From Gemmatimonadales bacterium (GTDB lineage: Bacteria; Gemmatimonadota; Gemmatimonadetes; Gemmatimonadales; GWC2-71-9): a stretch of DNA of 5,485 bases. Under the pieces are notes generated by a model. It made no database searches. It worked only from the letters and a program-made list of their open reading frames with translations, and was not told the DNA's origin. The position numbers and the translations under genes were made by a program. Shown here one piece after another: positions 1 to 4,956 of the stretch (positions are counted from its first letter, which is position 1; the number at the start of each line of letters is the position of its first letter). The stretch covers positions 1 through 5,485 of the forward strand of contig JAUVRV010000228.1 of NCBI GenBank assembly GCA_030597435.1. Direction: 5' to 3'.

Positions 1-82
1 AGCCGGCGAGTTCCTACGTCGACTAACCACGACTTCACTGATTCTTAATGCGACAACCGCTTTCGTACATCACTGACATCTG

Positions 83-850
83 ATGACTACGAGTGACACA
101 AACATGACTCCGACACAGCGCAAGAACACGTGTCCCAACTGCCGTCAACCGGCCACGGGTAATTTCTGCCTGCACTGCGGCACCTCTCTCCAGAGGGCCG
201 CGTGTCCCAATTGCAACTCGCAGCTGCAGAGTGGCTCCCGGTTCTGCAACCACTGTGGACACGAACTCGGGCGTACCGCTCGGGTCAGCTCGCTGACACC
301 CTGGATCGTAGTGGCCGCAGCAGTAGTGGTATTGGCATTAGTGGGCATGATGACCATTGGCCCCTGGGGCCCCCAGCCCCCGAGCAACATCCAGTCACCG
401 CAGCCGATAACGACTCCGGAATTCGCAAGTACTCCGGAGGGTGAAGCGGATCGCTCCTTCGATCAGGCGATGCGTGCCCACGAGAACGGTGATGTGGAGC
501 GCGCCCGGTTCTCAGGACAGTTGGCTCTGAATGCGTACCTTGCCCTACCCAATCGCACCGCCGACCAGAGATTCCACATAGGACTGCTTTACCAGATCAG
601 CAACGACTACGATGCGATCCTGGCTCAGGCAGACTCGATTGAAGGCACGATCCCGAATCACCTGTTCTCCAGGCTCCTGCGCGGCCGCGTTTACCAGCAG
701 ACGAACGACGGCGAGGCATTGCTGGCCACCTACCGTGACTTTCTGTCGTTGTACGAGGCCGAAATAGCGACCGCTCGGCAGGAATACCAGGCTCACCGCT
801 CGTTGATCGAGACCTTCCGAGACGACGCAATCGGGGCGGTCGGGGGCTGA
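83..850 (+). CDS. Double zinc-ribbon, single-pass membrane protein with TPR-like C-terminal domain (copy 1)
   Basis: The 255-residue protein begins with two zinc ribbons: C17/C20 with C29/C32, then C41/C44 with C55/C58 (CPNC-x8-CxxC and CPNC-x10-CxxC). A hydrophobic segment at about residues 74-93 follows, then a proline-rich linker (94-113) and an acidic, helical region (about 123-248) that looks like TPR or related repeats. Basic residues just before the helix (R64, R67) place the ribbons in the cytoplasm and the helical domain outside the inner membrane. The gene lies 9 bp ahead of a paralogue and is probably co-transcribed with it. The start is uncertain: ATG at 83 has no clear Shine-Dalgarno, and ATG at 104 (Met8) would keep every motif. 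No enzymatic motif is visible. A scaffold or sensor role is a guess; the domain layout itself is well supported. Confidence 0.85.
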   Translation: MTTSDTNMTPTQRKNTCPNCRQPATGNFCLHCGTSLQRAACPNCNSQLQSGSRFCNHCGHELGRTARVSSLTPWIVVAAAVVVLALVGMMTIGPWGPQPPSNIQSPQPITTPEFASTPEGEADRSFDQAMRAHENGDVERARFSGQLALNAYLALPNRTADQRFHIGLLYQISNDYDAILAQADSIEGTIPNHLFSRLLRGRVYQQTNDGEALLATYRDFLSLYEAEIATARQEYQAHRSLIETFRDDAIGAVGG

Positions 851-853
851 GGT
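849..853 (+). promoter_or_regulatory. Shine-Dalgarno GAGGT overlapping the upstream stop codon
   Basis: The sequence TGAGGT merges the TGA stop of the first zinc-ribbon gene with a GAGGT ribosome-binding site 6 nt before the ATG at 860. It decides the start of the second gene and implies that the two are translated from one message. Confidence 0.6.
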
Positions 854-859
854 CGACGT

Positions 860-1594
860 ATGACCCGGCGCAGCACCACTTGCTCAAACTGCGGCAACGA
901 GGCCAGCGGTAACTTCTGCCGCTCATGTGGAGCGGCCCTGAAGGGGGCCCCGTGTCCGGAGTGTAACGCGCAACTCAAGGCAGGCGCTCTCTACTGTCAT
1001 AGCTGCTCGCACGACCTTCGGGCCAGGCGCGGTGCGAAACTATACTGGCTGCTGATCACCGCGTCGGCCGTGACGGGTGTTGTTCTCATCGTGGCGGCCC
1101 TGAGGATGGGCTCCGAACCTCTCTCCACCCATCCGACTGTTCCTATTCTGCCGCCACGTACGGCCGCCACAGCACAACCGTATCGTCCACTACAAGAGGC
1201 GGATCAGTTCTTCGACCGTGCTATGAGAGCTTACGAGAGGGGCGACTCGACGCAGGCCACATTCACCGGCCGGATAGCACTGGAAGCGTATGCAACCTTG
1301 GATAGCCTGGATGCCGACGCACGTTTCCATGTGGGCTTGCTGCATCAGATAGCCGGCGACTACGACGCCATGCTTGCTCAGGCGGATACGATCGGACTAG
1401 ACACTCCCACTCACCTGTTCGCATGGCTGCTGCGGGATCGAGTCTATCTAGCAAGGGGAAACGACGAACTGGTTGCAGACAACTACGTGCGGTTTCTGGA
1501 ACACTACGACAGCGAAATCGCACTCGGCAGACCAGAGTACGAATTGCACTCTACTCTGTTGGACACATTCAGGCGCAGAGCTGGAGCACGGTGA
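860..1594 (+). CDS. Double zinc-ribbon, single-pass membrane protein with TPR-like C-terminal domain (copy 2)
   Basis: This 244-residue protein is a paralogue of the gene just upstream. Its ribbons have exactly the same cysteine spacing (C8/C11 with C20/C23, then C32/C35 with C46/C49) and the same 8-residue gap between them. A membrane helix lies at about 61-82, preceded by a basic cluster (R54, R56, R57, K60), so the N-terminus should be cytoplasmic. The C-terminal helical domain (about 113-240) shares roughly half of its residues with copy 1, including FDxAMRA, ARFHxGLL and DYDAxLAQAD-like stretches, while the linker has diverged almost completely. A GAGGT Shine-Dalgarno (849-853) overlaps the upstream TGA stop, which fixes the ATG at 860 and suggests translational coupling. 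Function is unknown; the pair may form a hetero-oligomer. Confidence 0.87.
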   Translation: MTRRSTTCSNCGNEASGNFCRSCGAALKGAPCPECNAQLKAGALYCHSCSHDLRARRGAKLYWLLITASAVTGVVLIVAALRMGSEPLSTHPTVPILPPRTAATAQPYRPLQEADQFFDRAMRAYERGDSTQATFTGRIALEAYATLDSLDADARFHVGLLHQIAGDYDAMLAQADTIGLDTPTHLFAWLLRDRVYLARGNDELVADNYVRFLEHYDSEIALGRPEYELHSTLLDTFRRRAGAR

Positions 1595-1657
1595 TCCTGA
1601 ACAGCATTGGCGAGCAGTGATTCGAGAACGGCACCCCAAAAAGGGAGCCTCACTAAG

Positions 1658-1693
1658 AGGCGACGGGCGAGGTCTTTCCCCCACCCGTCGCCT
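1658..1693. terminator. Inverted repeat between convergent genes, candidate bidirectional terminator
   Basis: AGGCGACGGG (1658-1667) and CCCGTCGCCT (1684-1693) form a perfect 10-bp GC-rich stem with a 16-nt loop. It can be extended by CTA/TAG (1653-1655 with 1695-1697) around a small bulge. It sits in the 118-bp gap between the convergent stops at 1594 and 1713, where a shared terminator is expected. No T-run follows directly on the + strand. On the minus strand a TTTTT run (about 1637-1641) comes some 16 nt after the stem, so this is not a textbook intrinsic terminator. It may act as a mRNA 3'-end stabiliser instead. Confidence 0.6.
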
Positions 1694-1712
1694 ATAGAAG
1701 CCGAGTCGCTAC

Positions 1713-2108
1713 CTACCCGGCAGTCTCATGACACATCACGCAGTACTTGATGTCCCAACCCTCATGGCTCGCGGGTGCGTCGGGTATCGGCTCCATCGCA
1801 CCGGGTGCGTGGCACATCAGGCAATTGTCACGGCCCTCGAGCGCGTGGGGGATCACCTGGGGTTCAGCCGTCTGCATCGGTGAATCCGCACCGTGACACA
1901 TGAGACAGGTCTCCAGCTCCTTGGCATCGTGACTGGCTGGGGCATCCGGGACAGCCTCCATGGCGCCGGCCTTGTGGCACATCATGCACTGCTCCCGCCC
2001 CTCCGCGTCATGACCCATCACTGTCGGCTTCGACCCTTGGTAAAAAGCTGACACGGCCACAGCACCCGCTATCAATCCGACGAAACCTAGGATACGACGA
2101 CTCTTCAT
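1713..2108 (-). CDS. Small tetraheme cytochrome c with four-fold repeat
   Basis: The 131-residue protein has four heme c attachment motifs, all of the form CxMCH, at residues 41-45, 68-72, 96-100 and 123-127. Each is preceded by a histidine exactly eight residues before its first cysteine (H33, H60, H88, H115). These eight histidines are the only ones in the protein, so all four hemes can be bis-histidine ligated. The N-terminus (two arginines and a lysine, then a hydrophobic stretch at about 6-22) is a Sec signal or an uncleaved membrane anchor; no lipobox cysteine is present. GGAG (2115-2118) lies 6 nt before the ATG. It is the last gene of the minus-strand cluster, 203 bp after the 11-heme gene. 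It is probably a periplasmic electron shuttle between an inner-membrane quinol oxidoreductase and the larger cytochrome. The heme-protein call is firm; the partner assignment is inferred. Confidence 0.92.
   Translation of the reverse strand: MKSRRILGFVGLIAGAVAVSAFYQGSKPTVMGHDAEGREQCMMCHKAGAMEAVPDAPASHDAKELETCLMCHGADSPMQTAEPQVIPHALEGRDNCLMCHAPGAMEPIPDAPASHEGWDIKYCVMCHETAG
1728..2000 (-). repeat. Internal tandem duplication within the tetraheme cytochrome gene
   Basis: Residues 37-72 (1893-2000) and 92-127 (1728-1835) align without gaps over 36 positions with 21 identities, each copy holding two heme motifs and a shared PDAPASH stretch. Within each half the two heme units are themselves related by the H-x7-CxMCH pattern. 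The heme sites are spaced 27, 28 and 27 residues apart, which suggests growth from one to two to four units by successive duplication. Confidence 0.85.
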
Positions 2109-2219
2109 AAGAAACTCCAGCGTTCGGTTAGGATGTCATTGGTCCGAAAATAGGGCGCCGCGCATGACAACGCGACCCTCTCTTCACATAATCCCAGTCT
2201 CAGCCCTGATACCTCAGTG

Positions 2220-2276
2220 TCCTCGATACGCGAGGAGCCATCAACTCCGAGGAACCCCCGTCTGCTGACGGCTCCT
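2220..2276 (-). promoter_or_regulatory. Leader region with mutually exclusive hairpins upstream of the tetraheme gene
   Basis: Within the 203-bp gap before the tetraheme gene, three short perfect stems can form in the minus-strand transcript. Stem A is CCGTC/GACGG (2258-2262 with 2267-2271, loop of 4). Stem B is AGGAGCC/GGCTCCT (2233-2239 with 2270-2276). Stem C is TCCTCG/CGAGGA (2220-2225 with 2231-2236, loop of 5). A and C can coexist; B shares bases with both and excludes them. Such an arrangement could regulate or terminate between the two cytochrome genes, but arms of 5-7 bp arise by chance fairly easily. No known riboswitch class is recognised. Confidence 0.25.
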
Positions 2277-2311
2277 GCCTTGTTACACCTCAATGCCAAG
2301 ATCGAGCCAGT

Positions 2312-3256
2312 TTAGCCGATATGACACACCGCACACATGGACGGGTTCTTCGATCTCAACTTCTCGGCATCGAAGCCCGGTCCGTGTGGGTTGAACCCAC
2401 CAGGTCCGGCAGCCATGTGACACTGTAGGCAATCCGTTTGACTGTGGCAGGCGACGCACGATTCCAGAGTCTGGCGTGCGGCCTGTCCGTGCCCTGTAGT
2501 AAAGTTGGCCTTGGCGTCGTGGTACCGCGTATCGCCCATTTCGCCGGTGGATGTCAAGCCGGCCTGGTTGTGGCACGAGGCACAAAACTGGGTCGTGTTA
2601 TGACAGTCGCCACAAGTAACCTGCCGATTGTAGGCTGCTGTCGGGTGCCCGGTCAGGAAATTGGCCGGGTGATATGCCGGTGAACTCGTGGCCGGGTTCG
2701 GGCGGTGGCACTCGAGACAATCGGCCCTGACGTGACATCCGATGCAAGTCTCAGGACTCGCTGCCGCCTGCTGTTGATGCTGTGCTACCCAATTATCACC
2801 GTGCCAAACCGTCGTGGTCTTGAGCGCTGGAGTGTTGCTATGGCAGTCCCGGCACTGCGACACAACGGCCAGTTGCACGAAGTTGTCGGTGGACCCTGCC
2901 TGCGCATGACAATCAACACACTCGTTTCCGGCTTGGCTGATGTGTGTGCCATGGTCAAAACGCCGATTCATCGTCGGACGTGCAGGCGGCGGAGTCCAGT
3001 CTACTTCCGGCTGGATCGAGCCATTGTGGCACGCTCCACAGAACGTCGGCGAGGGGAACATGTCACCAGTCGCAACGCCGGAATGACACGCGGCGCAACT
3101 GGGTATGAGTCCGACATGTGTGGCGTGGGGAAACTCAGCGACGGACGCAGACCGTGACTCGACACCAGTCAACGCGGGAGAGGGCGTGGGCGGCACCCAG
3201 GCCAGCCCGACGGCTGCTGCTACGGCCGGCATCGATAATGTCATGATCATCTTCAT
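2312..3256 (-). CDS. Exported 11-heme cytochrome c built from five di-heme modules plus one heme
   Basis: The 314-residue protein carries eleven CxxCH motifs, at residues 54, 73, 113, 135, 171, 180, 215, 225, 267, 276 and 308 (first Cys). Eleven further histidines (44, 47, 102, 105, 152, 160, 196, 204, 246, 256, 291) give exactly one distal ligand per heme. Residues 1 to about 30 form a Sec signal peptide without a lipobox, so it is probably periplasmic. I chose the ATG at 3256 because it has a GAGGGGG ribosome-binding site (3262-3268), starts a proper signal peptide, and overlaps the barrel stop codon by ATGA. The in-frame ATG at 3364 would put a polar, non-signal extension in front. The ATGA junction ties its translation to the barrel, pointing to a common complex. 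It resembles the c3/c7-like paired-CxxCH superfamily rather than decaheme MtrA, but this needs a profile search. Confidence 0.93.
   Translation of the reverse strand: MKMIMTLSMPAVAAAVGLAWVPPTPSPALTGVESRSASVAEFPHATHVGLIPSCAACHSGVATGDMFPSPTFCGACHNGSIQPEVDWTPPPARPTMNRRFDHGTHISQAGNECVDCHAQAGSTDNFVQLAVVSQCRDCHSNTPALKTTTVWHGDNWVAQHQQQAAASPETCIGCHVRADCLECHRPNPATSSPAYHPANFLTGHPTAAYNRQVTCGDCHNTTQFCASCHNQAGLTSTGEMGDTRYHDAKANFTTGHGQAARQTLESCVACHSQTDCLQCHMAAGPGGFNPHGPGFDAEKLRSKNPSMCAVCHIG
2417..3133 (-). repeat. Five di-heme modules within the 11-heme cytochrome
   Basis: Two N-terminal modules begin with F-x-H-x-T-H and end with two spaced CxxCH motifs (residues 42-77, bases 3026-3133; residues 100-139, bases 2840-2959). 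Three later modules have two histidines 8-10 residues apart, then two CxxCH motifs whose first cysteines are 9-10 residues apart (residues 152-184, bases 2705-2803; 196-229, bases 2570-2671; 246-280, bases 2417-2521). Each module supplies two hemes and two distal histidines. The last heme (308-312), with H291, stands outside this scheme. Confidence 0.75.
3253..3256 (-). other. ATGA stop/start overlap joining barrel and 11-heme cytochrome genes
   Basis: On the minus strand, ATGA contains both the ATG of the 11-heme cytochrome and the TGA stop of the barrel gene. With the strong GAGGGGG just upstream inside the barrel gene, this is a typical arrangement for termination-reinitiation and balanced production of interacting proteins. 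Confidence 0.85.
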
Positions 3257-4764
3257 CGGGACCCCCTCACTTCCGGAATGCTCAGAATGGCCGGGTGGAG
3301 AGTACCGGCAATACGTGAGCCGAAGTTCACCATGGCGCCCAGGTTGAGCCTGATATTGTTCCAACTGAACGCTGCCGCGTCAGGCCGGTTGCGCTTCTCA
3401 TCGTAGTAGCGGAGCCCGGCGTTGAGACGCAACCCGCTGATCGTCTCGTAATCGAACCGCAGCCCGTACGACCACAGTTCCGCGTCGTCGAAGCGGAACT
3501 CGAGCGGCCTTATCAGTTGCTGTACGTCTCCAGTCACCTGCAACGGTTGCATCAGCCGCCACGACGCCAGCGCATTGAAGCCGGTCGAGCGTGATCCCGG
3601 TCCCTTGTCGATGTAGTAATCGGCCCGGAACATCCAGCCTTCGAGTCGCTTGTAAGCCGCTCCCAACGTGGCTCTGTACCCGTCATTCGTCACTACGGCG
3701 TTGGGCGACTCGGCCTCCGTGTCCTCATACTTGTAGGCTTCACCTCGGGCCCACAACTGGATACCCCAGAGCGGCGCATAGGCCACCGACGCATACCCCA
3801 AGTTGTATGCAACCGGGCTGAATGCCACCCAAATAGTTGACAACGAGAAGTAGGGCCGATAGCGCCGGCCACCAAGGGTTGCCGACAGACCTCCGTTAGG
3901 CACACTCAGGGTTGCGGCGAGATCGGCTGTCCCCCACACACCTTCCCCAATGTTGTAGTCAGCACCACCGGTCAGAGTGAATCCACGCGTGGGTCTGACT
4001 GTAGCATCGAGAGCCGCGAACTCTGAGGCAATGTTCTTGGAAGTGCCATCGAGCTGTCGCTGATAGATGAGACGGGCGTCAACACCGGTCTGTGACCAGC
4101 CGACCGCGCCACCCCAAATAGTCTGCCGGTCCACGGGCTGCAGATCGTTCAGCGGATTCAGTGCCGGACTGGTGATGGGTAGAGACACACCTCGCGCCAA
4201 ACCCCAACCACCGTATCCCTCGACGAAGAGCCTGTTGTCGAACAGTCGTACATCGGCCTTGGCCCCATCGAATCCCCAGAACCCCAGTCGCGTAGCCACA
4301 TGTGTGCGGCCCAGCTCGGCAGTGAGCCAGCGATACGTGTATTCAGCGTAGCCCTCAACCAATTGCAGGGCCGGCTGAGTTCCTGGCCAACGGTCGGGAT
4401 TGGAGAGGTCCCCTCCCAAACGCGCCTGCGCCACGAACCTGAGGCCAGTAACGCCGAATCCCCACAACACGCCATCAACACTGGCGACAAGCGGATTGCC
4501 ACGCCGAACGGCGCCCGGAACGTAATAGGTACAATACACCGCACCTGGGGGACAGTACGCGGCGTATCCGTCCGGCGTCTCCAACCCCCCGTTGTCGCCC
4601 GGTGCGGCTTCGCTTGCGAGAGAGGAGTCGAGCTGGACACCACGGTACGCAACCGACTGATACCGCGTGTCGATACGCACCCGATACCCTTGGCCGTGAG
4701 CAGGAACAGTCCAGACGGCCACTGCACCCGCAGCCAAGAGGGTCAACAACTTGGATGGCTTCAT
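3253..4764 (-). CDS. Outer-membrane beta-barrel protein, candidate porin of a porin-cytochrome conduit
   Basis: The 503-residue protein has a Sec signal peptide (about 1-24, cleavage near AHG/QG). The rest alternates short amphipathic stretches rich in aromatic residues and glycine with polar loops, as in outer-membrane barrels; examples are around residues 104-116, 137-152, 264-288, 322-343, 362-384, 429-453 and 470-482. Its length leaves room for roughly 16-20 strands, an estimate only. Two cysteines (C71, C78) lie close together in an early loop and could form a disulfide; I see no others. The last likely strand ends at about residue 482 with NFG, leaving a 21-residue tail rather than the usual terminal aromatic residue. 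AGGGGGG (4768-4774) precedes the ATG at 4764. Coupling to the 11-heme gene suggests a porin-cytochrome partnership, but a general porin or carbohydrate channel is not excluded by the sequence. Confidence 0.85.
   Translation of the reverse strand: MKPSKLLTLLAAGAVAVWTVPAHGQGYRVRIDTRYQSVAYRGVQLDSSLASEAAPGDNGGLETPDGYAAYCPPGAVYCTYYVPGAVRRGNPLVASVDGVLWGFGVTGLRFVAQARLGGDLSNPDRWPGTQPALQLVEGYAEYTYRWLTAELGRTHVATRLGFWGFDGAKADVRLFDNRLFVEGYGGWGLARGVSLPITSPALNPLNDLQPVDRQTIWGGAVGWSQTGVDARLIYQRQLDGTSKNIASEFAALDATVRPTRGFTLTGGADYNIGEGVWGTADLAATLSVPNGGLSATLGGRRYRPYFSLSTIWVAFSPVAYNLGYASVAYAPLWGIQLWARGEAYKYEDTEAESPNAVVTNDGYRATLGAAYKRLEGWMFRADYYIDKGPGSRSTGFNALASWRLMQPLQVTGDVQQLIRPLEFRFDDAELWSYGLRFDYETISGLRLNAGLRYYDEKRNRPDAAAFSWNNIRLNLGAMVNFGSRIAGTLHPAILSIPEVRGSR
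3262..3268 (-). promoter_or_regulatory. Shine-Dalgarno GAGGGGG that fixes the 11-heme cytochrome start
   Basis: GAGGGGG lies 5 nt before the ATG at 3256, within the 3' end of the barrel gene. It supports this start over the in-frame ATG at 3364. The barrel gene has a similar G-run site (AGGGGGG, 4768-4774). Confidence 0.65.
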
Positions 4765-4897
4765 GAGCCCCCCTGAAGATTTAGAATTCTGCCGGAGTAC
4801 CAGTCAAGCCTGGACAGGATGCCGGTGGGTCTTCGATCTGGACTTGGCAACCCTTTCGGCGGTGACTCTGCTGCAAAGATAGGTATAAACACGGAGT

Positions 4898-4926
4898 CGA
4901 CAAGTTGTCGCATGAAGAGGTCTTCA
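4898..4926. promoter_or_regulatory. Two adjacent palindromes upstream of the barrel gene
   Basis: CGACAA-G-TTGTCG (4898-4910) and TGAAGA-GG-TCTTCA (4913-4926) are perfect 6-bp-arm inverted repeats separated by 2 bp. They lie in the 192-bp gap between the cytochrome b gene and the barrel gene. On the minus strand, TATACC (about 4882-4887) follows 10 bp after the first one and could serve as a -10 element with no good -35, as expected at an activator-dependent promoter. Single 6-bp-arm palindromes are common by chance in a window this size; only the pairing and position are suggestive. Confidence 0.3.
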
Positions 4927-4956
4927 CAAAAAGGGGTAAGTGTAGATGTTGGTCGT

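Noticed and set aside
48..57. ATGCGACAAC shared with the minus strand beside the palindrome at 4898-4910
   Set aside because: Matches of ten bases between two places on either strand are expected many times by chance in a window of this length. The copy at 48-57 lacks the palindromic half.
1..82. Possible promoter before the first zinc-ribbon gene
   Set aside because: TTCACT and CTTAAT are present at about 34-48 but their spacing is wrong for a -35/-10 pair. The region is cut by the window edge, and I see no other supportable feature in it.
2105..2299. Minus-strand 64-codon frame with a TTG start, a twin-arginine-like SRRGFLG stretch and an ATGA overlap with the tetraheme gene
   Set aside because: No hydrophobic segment follows the arginines and there is no ribosome-binding site. 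The ATGA overlap is trivial, because any gene beginning Met-Lys (ATGAA) supplies a TGA in that frame.
2705..3157. Plus-strand 150-codon frame opposite the 11-heme cytochrome
   Set aside because: It is antisense to eleven conserved-looking heme motifs, with no domain of its own. The frame is open because of the base composition of the real gene.
3257..3364. Longer form of the 11-heme cytochrome starting at the ATG at 3364
   Set aside because: The extra 36 residues are polar, unlike a signal peptide, and lie entirely inside the barrel gene. The ATG at 3256 has a strong ribosome-binding site and directly starts a signal peptide.
4158..4727. Minus-strand 189-codon frame inside the barrel gene
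   Set aside because: It is in another frame of a gene with a signal peptide and consistent barrel pattern, and it shows no motif or plausible start signal.
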